Position numbers and translations under genes: made by a program. Source: Actinobacillus sp. (GTDB lineage Bacteria; Pseudomonadota; Gammaproteobacteria; Enterobacterales; Pasteurellaceae). From it: a DNA stretch of 19,286 bases. The notes below the pieces were generated by a model. The model did not search any database, was not told the DNA's origin, and was given only the letters and a program-made list of their open reading frames with translations. Below are positions 8,813-15,164 of this stretch, one piece after another. Each line of letters opens with the position of its first letter. Positions within the stretch are counted from its first letter, which is position 1. The DNA lies in NCBI GenBank assembly GCA_020026075.1, contig JAHHQZ010000034.1, forward strand, positions 1-19,286, written 5' to 3'.

Positions 8813-9610
8813 ATGAAAGTGAATCCATCTCTTAGCAAAGTTATTTTGCTGACTTCTTTGTATGGTTGTGTCATGCCAGTGTTATGCATTACTGGCTTAT
8901 TCATTATTATGGATATTGTTCAAGTATTCTTTGTAGTATTATATAAAGTTGATTATAACTTTAAAGAGACTTTGGGTTTAATAATTGATGGCATACGTAA
9001 TCACTTTATCGAGTTATTAATGATAAGGTTGGGTTCTGGATACGGTTTTTCATTATTTATAAGTTTTTATATTTTTAGAAATATAACTCGTGGATTAGCT
9101 TATAGATACAATATTATTGTAATGTGTATATATTTGCTTTATTGCTTGTTGTATTATTTTTTATTTAAAAATCAGAAAAGGTTTTTATTAACTGAATTTC
9201 CTGTATTTAAAGAATTTTTTGTGGGGATGAGTATGGTGTTTGGATTGTATATAATTCTCGCCCCATTGAGTAAACATTTCATTAAACCTTTTAAAAACCA
9301 CTTGGTAAAATTTGTATATTATTGGAATAATGATAGTTTATTAATAATGTTTGTTACCAGATTAATAATTCTTGAGATTTCTTTATTATTTATATGGTTT
9401 GTTTTTTCTGTTATTGTTACTTTAATACCTAGCGGAAAAAATATTCCATATGGAATAACCATTTATCAGTCCCTAGTTATGTTGTTTAATGAAGATTTTA
9501 AAGAAGCAATATTATTTGTACCACTTTTATTTACTGTAATGTGGTTATTCAGTTATAAAAAAATAAGACAAATGAAACGCAATCAAAACAATATTATAAG
9601 AAACGATTAA
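8813..9610 (+). CDS. Polytopic membrane immunity protein of the orphan module (module 2)
   Basis: A 265-residue membrane protein starting 2 bases after the orphan toxin stop, with AAGGA about 9 bases before the ATG, a better ribosome site than that of the module 1 immunity gene. Six or so hydrophobic segments lie at roughly 9-40, 68-88, 99-120, 137-155, 180-207 and 230-250. It aligns with the module 1 immunity protein over the whole length, best at the N-terminus and in the CLLYYFLFKN block, and is clearly diverged elsewhere, which suggests each protects against its own toxin. Keeping such a gene expressed would protect a cell that carries, but does not deploy, the second toxin. Function is inferred from pairing and homology to its neighbour; no named family was recognised. 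Confidence 0.75.
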   Translation: MKVNPSLSKVILLTSLYGCVMPVLCITGLFIIMDIVQVFFVVLYKVDYNFKETLGLIIDGIRNHFIELLMIRLGSGYGFSLFISFYIFRNITRGLAYRYNIIVMCIYLLYCLLYYFLFKNQKRFLLTEFPVFKEFFVGMSMVFGLYIILAPLSKHFIKPFKNHLVKFVYYWNNDSLLIMFVTRLIILEISLLFIWFVFSVIVTLIPSGKNIPYGITIYQSLVMLFNEDFKEAILFVPLLFTVMWLFSYKKIRQMKRNQNNIIRND

Positions 9611-9619
9611 TGTATAGCA

Positions 9620-9665
9620 TCACGCCCCAATTTTCGAATAAAATTTCGCAAAAATTGGAGCGTGA
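9620..9665. repeat. Palindromic element after module 2 immunity gene
   Basis: Sixteen-base arms (TCACGCCCCAATTTTC and AAAAATTGGAGCGTGA, 14 of 16 paired) flank a 14-base AT-rich loop. It starts 10 bases after the immunity stop, between convergent genes, so it may work as a bidirectional hairpin terminator or be a dispersed REP-like repeat. The left-arm sequence recurs in reverse complement at 11460-11476. Confidence 0.65.
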
Positions 9666-9691
9666 AATTATTTCCAAGTAGTAAAATTCAA

Positions 9692-10027
9692 TCAAACAAA
9701 ACTTTCATAATCACAATTTTGAATATCTGTAATGGTGTCTTCAAATTTCTTTTTCAACACCAACGCAATTTCTTTATTGATAATTAAATTATTGCCATAT
9801 TGTTTATTTGATTTTTTAACTATAAAAATAGGTACGATTTTATTTTCAAAAACGATGACTGCAACACCACGAGTTGCGACTTGATTTAAATTGAGCTTAA
9901 ATTTTTTATAAGGGGTCTTTAAATTAATTAAACTGGCTTGATTAAGCTTATTTACCAACTCAATTAATAAAGATTGATGAAATAATTTCAAAAAATCTTG
10001 TTTAAAACTTTGACTAATAATAACCAT
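9692..10027 (-). CDS. Putative type II toxin of a small toxin-antitoxin pair
   Basis: A 111-residue basic, AT-rich protein whose ATG directly follows the stop codon of the upstream ribbon-helix-helix gene (no bases between). The centre reads as alternating beta-strands (GVAVIVFE, KIVPIFIVKKS) followed by a Lys-rich helix (IALVLKKKFEDTI). That size, charge and strand-helix pattern fit the RelE/ParE/HigB kind of small toxin, but I see no diagnostic catalytic residue and do not recognise the exact family. The antitoxin-first order supports a toxin-antitoxin operon. It sits between two CDI modules on the opposite strand and ends 81 bases from the stop of the module 2 immunity gene, suggesting that the pair was inserted into the array or helps to hold it in the genome. 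Confidence 0.5.
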   Translation of the reverse strand: MVIISQSFKQDFLKLFHQSLLIELVNKLNQASLINLKTPYKKFKLNLNQVATRGVAVIVFENKIVPIFIVKKSNKQYGNNLIINKEIALVLKKKFEDTITDIQNCDYESFV

Positions 10028-10273
10028 TTATAAAACCGCCTTTAATTTCTCAGTTAATTCATCAAAGTTGGCATATTGATTTAAATTATCAATTTCAGTT
10101 TGGTTTAAATCTTCAAATTCCGCAAAATTCAAATCTAAATTTAAAGTCTTTTGTTGCATAAATTCACGCAATTTTAAGTTGATTAATTGATTCAAACTTA
10201 AACCGAGATTTTTCGCCTGCTGTTGTAGATTTTCTTTTAATTGCTCATCGATGCGTAATGAAATGCTTGCCAT
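10028..10273 (-). CDS. Ribbon-helix-helix antitoxin / DNA-binding protein
   Basis: An 81-residue protein beginning ASISLRIDEQLKENLQQQAK, followed by a second helix LGLSLNQLINLKLREFM. This is the strand-helix-helix layout of Arc/MetJ/RelB-type dimeric DNA-binding domains (about residues 2-42). The acidic C-terminal half (about 43-81, with many D, E and N) is the usual toxin-binding tail of such antitoxins. A GAGGT ribosome site stands about 4 bases before the ATG. It is followed without a gap by the presumed toxin, and the dimer would be expected to repress its own promoter in the AT-rich region 10274-10346. DNA-binding fold is well supported; the antitoxin role follows from fold and position. 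Confidence 0.7.
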   Translation of the reverse strand: MASISLRIDEQLKENLQQQAKNLGLSLNQLINLKLREFMQQKTLNLDLNFAEFEDLNQTEIDNLNQYANFDELTEKLKAVL

Positions 10274-10285
10274 AATAACCTCAAA

Positions 10286-10321
10286 ATGATTGCATAATGA
10301 TATCTAAGTAATTGTAATCAT
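10286..10321 (-). promoter_or_regulatory. Possible operator of the toxin-antitoxin operon
   Basis: An imperfect inverted repeat with outer arms ATGATT and AATCAT lies just upstream of the antitoxin start, in very AT-rich DNA. Ribbon-helix-helix antitoxins normally bind such repeats to control their own operon. No convincing -35/-10 pair was found, so this is only a candidate. Confidence 0.25.
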
Positions 10322-10346
10322 ATTATTTCTATATAGCAAGCATTAA

Positions 10347-11069
10347 AGTAAAAACAGCAATTCAGGCTGGCAAGCTGGGGTTGCGGTTGGTTACACCGAC
10401 AACTTTAAAGGCTTCCGCCTGCAAGTTGAAGAACAAAGCGGAATTCATGCAGGCATTGGTGGAATGAACATCAACGTCAACGGCAACACGCATCTCAAAG
10501 GTGGCATAATCACCAGCCTTGCCAGTGCCGATAAAAACACTTTTACTACTCAAAGTTTAACCAGCGAGGATATCGAAAACCACAGCGCAATCGAAACCCA
10601 AAGCGTTGGGGCGAGCATTGGGACTGACATGTCTAAAAACGCCTTATCGGCAGCAGGCTCCGTGCTTGGCATGGCTGGCAACAAAAACGACCATGACGAA
10701 ACTCAGACAAGGTCGGCAATTAGTGCTAACATAAAAATCACATCAAGGGACGGCAAGGCGGTAACCGTTAGCCGTGATACCAATAACACCAACCAAAGGG
10801 TGGGAAAATTTGACCTTGCTAAGGTGCAAGAGCAACAAGAAGCAGCCCAAGTGGTGGGCGACATCGTCAACTCAGCCGTCGAAACCTACCTTGACAGCAA
10901 GGCAAAAGCGGCTGAAAAACAGAAACAAGCAATTGAATACCGCCACGAGCTAGGTATTTATCAACTAGGAGACTTTGAAGCTATGCAATCTGCACAAAAC
11001 ACTATCAACACCTACGGCAAAGGCAGTATGCTCCAACTGGGCATAAGAACAATACCAACAAGGTACTAA
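10347..11069 (+). pseudogene. Disarmed cdiA fragment (module 3), internally deleted and toxin-less
   Basis: The block starts abruptly at 10347, one codon after an in-frame TAA, and lacks a start site; the ATG at 10464 is an internal cdiA codon. Bases 10347-10411 match cdiA 4525-4589 with five mismatches. An in-frame deletion of about 320 bases then joins NFKGF to LQVEEQ, after which 10422-11045 is identical to cdiA 4909-5532. Homology stops exactly inside the pretoxin domain after LQLGIR; seven codons of foreign sequence (TIPTRY plus stop) finish the frame before the VENN motif. There is thus no toxin domain, although a membrane protein gene follows at once. I read it as a decayed orphan module in which a deletion fused the pretoxin to the last codons of a lost toxin. 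It is unlikely to encode a functional protein. Confidence 0.8.
10422..11045 (+). repeat. 624-bp direct repeat, copy in module 3
   Basis: Identical by reading to cdiA 4909-5532. The short block before it (10347-10411) is diverged from cdiA, so this module is a mosaic of an older fragment and a recently homogenised one. Confidence 0.9.
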
Positions 11070-11072
11070 AAA

Positions 11073-11429
11073 ATGATCAGTAAACAAAAGTTTGTAGGTT
11101 ATATAAAAAAAAGCACCTTATATTTTATATATGCTTATACTTTTATTACTGTTGTTGGATATTTTCAGTTTAATTGTGCTAGTAAAGCATTTATACCATT
11201 TGTAACTGATAATTTTTTAATTACAATTATTATACTTATCCCAACATGTGTATTTAGTGTGATATGGGAAGATTATAAAAAAACTAATTTAAAATTATCC
11301 ACATTTATAGAAGAACATAGAGTGCTTTACGGTTGGATAACCAGCTTTATTGCGGTAGGTTGTTTAGTTTTGGGAAAACTTTATGGGTATCCATTTTTCC
11401 TTTGGCTAAGAAGCCACGGATTGGCTTGA
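11073..11429 (+). CDS. Small membrane protein, possible orphan CDI immunity gene (module 3)
   Basis: A 118-residue protein starting 3 bases after the stop of the disarmed cdiA fragment, with AAGG about 9 bases before its ATG. Three hydrophobic segments are visible, at about residues 13-33, 48-66 and 88-112, separated by charged loops (EDYKKTN, EEHR). It shows no clear similarity to the two larger immunity proteins in this window. Its place directly after a cdiA pretoxin fragment and before a palindromic element, as for the other two immunity genes, makes an immunity gene whose toxin was deleted the best guess. I recognise no family. The gene is AT-rich like the other CDI accessory genes. Confidence 0.55.
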   Translation: MISKQKFVGYIKKSTLYFIYAYTFITVVGYFQFNCASKAFIPFVTDNFLITIIILIPTCVFSVIWEDYKKTNLKLSTFIEEHRVLYGWITSFIAVGCLVLGKLYGYPFFLWLRSHGLA

Positions 11430-11433
11430 TTAT

Positions 11434-11476
11434 GAACGCCACAATATTTGGAAAAATTCCGAAAATTGGGGCGTGA
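11434..11476. repeat. Palindromic element after module 3 membrane gene
   Basis: The right arm (CGAAAATTGGGGCGTGA, 11460-11476) is the exact reverse complement of bases 9620-9636; the left arm is a degraded match. It follows the stop of the 118-residue gene by 4 bases. The matching position behind two immunity genes suggests that it marks module borders. Confidence 0.6.
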
Positions 11477-11569
11477 ATTGATTAAACCTTATGCAAAAAA
11501 AACACCATTAAATTCCAATTTATCGCTTTTGTTTTATTAGCTTTGGGCGCAAACATAGTCATAAACAGC

Positions 11570-11868
11570 TAAAGTGATATGTTGACTGGTTTTGGCATTT
11601 GAGCAGGATTGGTGATTTGGGGCAGTAAACGCTACATTCTTTGTAAAGGACGGCTAGATCTGTTTCTTGGAAATAATCTGTGCCGACTTTGCTATTTGGA
11701 GTATCGTTGGCGATGGCAAGCATGGGGCTATGATTGTGGTAGCGATTATAAAGCCCATCCATTAAATGCATATTCGCACAAACCTGCACATACCACTAAC
11801 TATCCCGTAAGATCGGCCTCAGCGCCTGTTGCTTTTAATAGGTTTACCGTATATTCGGCAATATTCAT
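11570..11868 (-). pseudogene. poxB: Decayed pyruvate oxidase (PoxB-like TPP enzyme) remnant
   Basis: Read on the minus strand, an ATG at 11868 begins MNIAEYTVNLLKATGAEADL and hits a TAG at 11800-11802. After shifts of frame the text continues as LVVCAG, then NMHLMDGLYNR, PMLAIAND, GTDYFQET, YKECSVYC and NPAQMP. In order these match my memory of the E. coli PoxB N-terminal domain (AVCAG, NLHLINGL, PVLAIA, GSGYFQET, FRECSHYC, PEQIP). Compared with PoxB, the segment between the first helix and AEADL, which holds the thiamine-binding Glu, is missing, and everything after about residue 130 is gone. PoxB oxidises pyruvate to acetate and CO2 at the membrane; this copy has a deletion, a nonsense codon and frameshifts and cannot work. 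The plus-strand open frame across the same DNA is a shadow. Confidence 0.7.
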
Positions 11869-11987
11869 AAAGGAATTGATTAAATATTGTTTTAATTTGC
11901 ATTAAAACAGACAGTATTTTAAGCACTATCTTTGTTTGACACAATGTAAAATCCCACCATCCTTACGTTTATCCAACCGTGAAAAAA

Positions 11988-11996
11988 TGCTATATT
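11988..11996 (+). promoter_or_regulatory. Candidate extended -10 promoter for the hflD-purB run
   Basis: TGCTATATT is an extended -10 element 46 bases before the hflD start. The -35 region (near 11968-11973) is poor, as is common for extended -10 promoters. It lies in the gap after the poxB remnant, so the operon probably starts here. Confidence 0.4.
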
Positions 11997-12042
11997 GCAC
12001 CGCAATGTTGCAAAATTTTTCTAAAAATTCCGGCCTAGGTTT

Positions 12043-12657
12043 ATGACAGATTATCGAGATATTACCATCGCCTTAGCAGGCATTTGCCAAGCTGCTGCCT
12101 TAGTGAATGATGAGGCAACGCTTGGAGAAGCTCAAAATATCACCTCCACTTTACAGCCACTTTTGGTAACCCAGCCAGAAAATACCCTTGCGGTTTTTGG
12201 TGGTTCGCTGGCGAATATTCGCAAAGGGCTTGAAACTTTGCGTCAAGAATTAACCAATCCCAATGAGCATATTACTCGCTATTGGCTAAGTTTGATTGCG
12301 TTGCAGGGGAAACTTTATAAAAGCCCTGAAACCAAAAGCGCACTCGCTGAGCGAATTGCACGCTTGCCTGAACAGTTGCGTTATTACGATAACGATATGG
12401 CTAGTCAAGGATTTCTTAAAATTCTAGCAGGAATTTATTCTGATTTACTAAGCCCATTGGGCAACCCTATTAAAGTGCTGGGCGTGGTGGAATACTTGCA
12501 AAACCCTGATATTCAAGCACGCATTCGTGCGTTATTGCTTTCTGGTGTGCGTGCGGCGGTACTGTGGCAGCAAGTGGGCGGCAAGCGTTGGCAGTTGCTG
12601 TTTTGCCGTAAAAAAATTCTCGCCACAGCGGAACAATTATTAACGACTATTGATTAA
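12043..12657 (+). CDS. hflD: HflD lysogenisation regulator family protein
   Basis: A 204-residue protein opening with TDYRDITIALAGICQAAALV, closely matching the start of HflD (formerly YcfC), whose usual length is about 205-213. The middle carries the family-typical LRYYDND, GIYSDLLSPLGNPIKVLG and RALLLSGVRAAVLWQQVGG blocks and the end is basic. In E. coli HflD is a peripheral inner-membrane protein that binds phage lambda CII and keeps it from DNA; its role without phage is unclear. The gene directly precedes purB by 10 bases, the conserved hflD-purB pair of many gamma-proteobacteria. The usual upstream partner mnmA is absent here, replaced by the poxB remnant and CDI array. Start at 12043 fits the family N-terminus although the ribosome site (TAGG) is weak. 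Confidence 0.92.
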   Translation: MTDYRDITIALAGICQAAALVNDEATLGEAQNITSTLQPLLVTQPENTLAVFGGSLANIRKGLETLRQELTNPNEHITRYWLSLIALQGKLYKSPETKSALAERIARLPEQLRYYDNDMASQGFLKILAGIYSDLLSPLGNPIKVLGVVEYLQNPDIQARIRALLLSGVRAAVLWQQVGGKRWQLLFCRKKILATAEQLLTTID

Positions 12658-12667
12658 AGGATAAAAA

Positions 12668-14041
12668 ATGATCTCAGCTTTATTTGCGGTGTCGCCGATT
12701 GACGGCCGCTATCAAAATAAAACGCAACTTCTGCAACCATTATTTAGCGAATTTGGTTTGATTAAAAACCGTGTATTGGTGGAAGTTCGCTGGCTACAAC
12801 AACTAAGCTTACAAGATGAAATTAGCGAAGTGCCGTTATTGAGTGCGGAAAGTAACGAATTTTTAGAGCAACTAATTAGCGATTTCAGCGAGGCTGATGC
12901 TTTGCGCATTAAAGCCATTGAACGTACCACGAACCACGATGTAAAAGCGGTGGAATATTTTCTGAAAGAAAAATTTGCGGAAAATTCCGACCTAGCCGCA
13001 GTGGCGGAATTTTTGCATTTTGCTTGCACATCGGAAGACATCAATAATTTAGCCTATGCGTTGATGATGCAAAAAGCACGTGAAACCGTGCTGATACCAG
13101 CGTGGCAAAATGTGATCGGCAAAATCAGCGAGTTGGCGGCAGAACATACAACGACCCCAATGCTGGCACGTACGCACGGTCAGCCCGCCACGCCGACGAC
13201 CGTTGGTAAAGAAATGGCGAACACCGCTTACCGTTTACGCCGCCAGTTAAACCAACTGCAACAAGTAGAAATTTTAGGCAAAATTAACGGCGCAGTGGGG
13301 AACTTCAACGCTCACATCGTGGCTTACCCCGAAGTGCATTGGATCTCGCTAAGCGAGCAGTTTGTCACTCGTTTAGGCTTAGTGTGGAACCCTTACACCA
13401 CGCAAATTGAGCCGCACGATTACATCGCCGAGTATTTTGATTGCGTTTGCCGTTTCAACACCATTTTATTGGATTTCAATCGTGATGTTTGGGGCTACAT
13501 TTCCAAAGGTCATTTCAAGCAACGCACCGTAGCAAACGAAGTGGGTTCCAGCACAATGCCGCACAAAGTCAACCCCATCGATTTTGAAAATGCCGAAGGC
13601 AATCTCGGCTTGGGCAATGCAGTGATGAATCATTTATCCAGCAAATTGCCAATTTCTCGCTGGCAGCGTGATTTAACGGATTCTACCGTGTTGCGTAATT
13701 TAGGGGTTGGTCTAGCGTACAGCGTGATCGCCTACGATTCAACGCTCAAAGGCTTAGGTAAATTGGCAGTAAACGATGAAAGCTTAGCCAGTGAACTTGA
13801 CGAAAACTGGGAAGTGCTGGCGGAGCCAATTCAAACGGTAATGCGCCGTTATGGCATTGAAAAACCGTATGAAAAGCTCAAAGCCTTAACACGTGGGCAA
13901 AAAGTGAGCCGTGAAATTTTGCAAGATTTCATAAAAACCTTGGAAATTCCAGCACAGGCAAAAGCACAATTATTAGCCTTAACCCCAGCCGCTTACACTG
14001 GGCTTGCCAGCGAATTGACCATCCAACTGAACCGCATTTAG
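12668..14041 (+). CDS. purB: Adenylosuccinate lyase
   Basis: A 457-residue enzyme of the fumarase/aspartase superfamily, the length of E. coli PurB (456). It makes two fumarate-releasing cleavages in purine synthesis: SAICAR to AICAR, and adenylosuccinate to AMP. The signature loop GSSTMPHKVNPIDFENAEGN is intact, with the catalytic Ser at about residue 295 of the flexible loop, and the general-acid His is seen in ARTHGQPATP at about residue 170. The start ISALFAVSPIDGRY and CTSEDINNLAYAL region are also typical. AAGGAT lies seven bases before the ATG. Gaps of 10 bases to hflD and 8 to yrdD suggest cotranscription. No anomaly seen. Confidence 0.97.
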   Translation: MISALFAVSPIDGRYQNKTQLLQPLFSEFGLIKNRVLVEVRWLQQLSLQDEISEVPLLSAESNEFLEQLISDFSEADALRIKAIERTTNHDVKAVEYFLKEKFAENSDLAAVAEFLHFACTSEDINNLAYALMMQKARETVLIPAWQNVIGKISELAAEHTTTPMLARTHGQPATPTTVGKEMANTAYRLRRQLNQLQQVEILGKINGAVGNFNAHIVAYPEVHWISLSEQFVTRLGLVWNPYTTQIEPHDYIAEYFDCVCRFNTILLDFNRDVWGYISKGHFKQRTVANEVGSSTMPHKVNPIDFENAEGNLGLGNAVMNHLSSKLPISRWQRDLTDSTVLRNLGVGLAYSVIAYDSTLKGLGKLAVNDESLASELDENWEVLAEPIQTVMRRYGIEKPYEKLKALTRGQKVSREILQDFIKTLEIPAQAKAQLLALTPAAYTGLASELTIQLNRI

Positions 14042-14049
14042 GTTAAGCG

Positions 14050-14619
14050 ATGACAAAAACTTTATTTACCGTTCACAAAGCCGCCGAGCCTTGCCCTAAG
14101 TGCGGTGCGGCACTTTGTATCCGTCAAGGCAAACACGGTAAATTCTTAGGTTGCAGTAATTACCCCAAATGCGATTATTTGCGTCCATTACAGGGGCAGG
14201 GCAGTTTAAAAATTTTGAAAACCTTGCCCAAAAATTGCCCCAAATGCGACAAGGCTTTACAGCTCAAACAAGGGGCGTATGGAATGTTCATTGGGTGCAG
14301 TGCTTATCCTGAATGCGATTTTATCGTGCAGGAAAACCACGCCACGCCCCAAGCGTCCAGCGAATGTTGCCCTTGCCCTGAATGTGGCAAAGGGTGCATT
14401 CAAACTAAACGTGCGAAAACAGGGCGAATGTTCTACGCTTGCGATAATTTCCCTACGTGCAAATTCACCTTGCCCGCAGAACCTGTGGCAAAGCCTTGCC
14501 CCAAATGCCAATTCGGTTGGATGATGCCTTTAAAAAGCAAACAATGGCAATGCTTAAACAAAAAATGCTGGCAACGTTTTCAAATTGTGGAAAGCAAGGA
14601 CAACGCCGATGAAACTTAA
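14050..14619 (+). CDS. yrdD: YrdD family protein with four topoisomerase-type zinc ribbons
   Basis: A 189-residue protein built from four Cys4 zinc-binding units of the kind found at the C-terminus of DNA topoisomerase I. The Cys sets are about C15/C18/C35/C41, C63/C66/C83/C89, C109/C112/C131/C137 and C150/C153/C168/C173. The middle of the first three repeats carries the typical G-x-F-x-G/A-C-x-x-[YF]-P-x-C pattern. There is no topoisomerase catalytic domain, so it is a stand-alone zinc-ribbon protein that probably binds nucleic acid. Its exact role is unknown to me. It overlaps tsaC by 11 bases and follows purB by 8 bases. In Haemophilus and E. coli the gene likewise sits next to tsaC and aroE. 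Confidence 0.9.
   Translation: MTKTLFTVHKAAEPCPKCGAALCIRQGKHGKFLGCSNYPKCDYLRPLQGQGSLKILKTLPKNCPKCDKALQLKQGAYGMFIGCSAYPECDFIVQENHATPQASSECCPCPECGKGCIQTKRAKTGRMFYACDNFPTCKFTLPAEPVAKPCPKCQFGWMMPLKSKQWQCLNKKCWQRFQIVESKDNADET
14098..14106 (+). other. Haemophilus-type DNA uptake signal core
   Basis: AAGTGCGGT, the 9-base core of the Haemophilus-type uptake sequence, occurs in the first zinc-ribbon codons of yrdD and is followed by GCACTT, making a short inverted repeat. I found no other exact copy and no exact ACAAGCGGT copy in the window. Chance or coding constraint could explain a single hit. Confidence 0.35.
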
Positions 14620-15160
14620 CCATCAACAAATCGCTGCACGTTTGCATCAAGGGGAAGTGGTAGCCTACCCCACAGAGGCGGTGTTTGGCTTGGGCTGCGA
14701 CCCTGAGAATTTAAAAGCCGTTGAAAATTTGCTCGCCTTAAAACAGCGTGATGTACGTAAAGGCTTAATTCTTGTGGCACCTACGCTGGAATTTTTGCAA
14801 AAATTTGTGGATTTTTCTGCTATCCCAAAAACCTTAATGCACCGTTTAACCACGCCGTGCGAGCGCGCTACCACGTGGATCGTTCCTGCATTGGCGCAGG
14901 TTTCACCGCTGTTGCGTGGACAATTCTCTACCATTGCAATTCGCCTTTGTTCACACCCTGATGTGGTGCAACTGTGCGAAATCGCCCAAATGCCCTTGGT
15001 TTCCACCAGTGCCAATGTGAGTGGTCAAGCACCAGCGTTAAGCATTGCAGATGTGGAAACGCAATTCGGCAGCGAATTTCCTGTTTTACAAGGCGACTTG
15101 GGCGGTGCTACATCGCCTTCGCAAATTCGTGATCTTTTTACCAACCAACAGTTACGCTAA
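14609..15160 (+). CDS. tsaC: Threonylcarbamoyl-AMP synthase TsaC
   Basis: A 183-residue YrdC-domain enzyme that makes threonylcarbamoyl-AMP from threonine, bicarbonate and ATP, the first step of the t6A modification at position 37 of ANN-decoding tRNAs. The frame is open further upstream, but the ATG at 14609 gives the family N-terminus (KLNHQQIAARLHQGEVVAYPTEAVFGLGCDP). Motifs seen are the KQR block followed by KGLILVAP, SIAIR-like STIAIRLCSHPDV, and LVSTSANVSG, which bind ATP and substrate. Where E. coli has the WPGPVTF motif this protein reads ERATTWIVPA, which I recall as the form in Haemophilus (ERPTTWIVPA). It overlaps the end of yrdD by 11 bases and precedes aroE by 4. Confidence 0.93.
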   Translation: MKLNHQQIAARLHQGEVVAYPTEAVFGLGCDPENLKAVENLLALKQRDVRKGLILVAPTLEFLQKFVDFSAIPKTLMHRLTTPCERATTWIVPALAQVSPLLRGQFSTIAIRLCSHPDVVQLCEIAQMPLVSTSANVSGQAPALSIADVETQFGSEFPVLQGDLGGATSPSQIRDLFTNQQLR

Positions 15161-15164
15161 GCCT

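Noticed and set aside
11495..11576. Short plus-strand hydrophobic frame (IKFQFIAFVLLALGANIV)
   Set aside because: Only about 25 codons, no in-frame start with a ribosome site; probably chance in AT-rich remnant DNA.
11609..11905. Plus-strand open frame of 98 codons between the CDI array and hflD
   Set aside because: It reads as the antisense of the poxB remnant, lacks a ribosome site, and its predicted protein shows no protein-like pattern, while the minus strand shows ordered PoxB motifs.
11936..11952. TTGACA...TAAAAT as an hflD promoter
   Set aside because: The two boxes are only about five bases apart, and no -10 stands 16-18 bases after TTGACA; the extended -10 at 11988-11996 is better.
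14585..14608. Upstream start for tsaC
   Set aside because: It would add eight non-family residues inside yrdD; the ATG at 14609 gives the normal N-terminus.
15045..15164. Longer start for aroE
   Set aside because: The extra 40 residues overlap tsaC in another frame and do not resemble AroE; the ATG at 15165 matches the family N-terminus.
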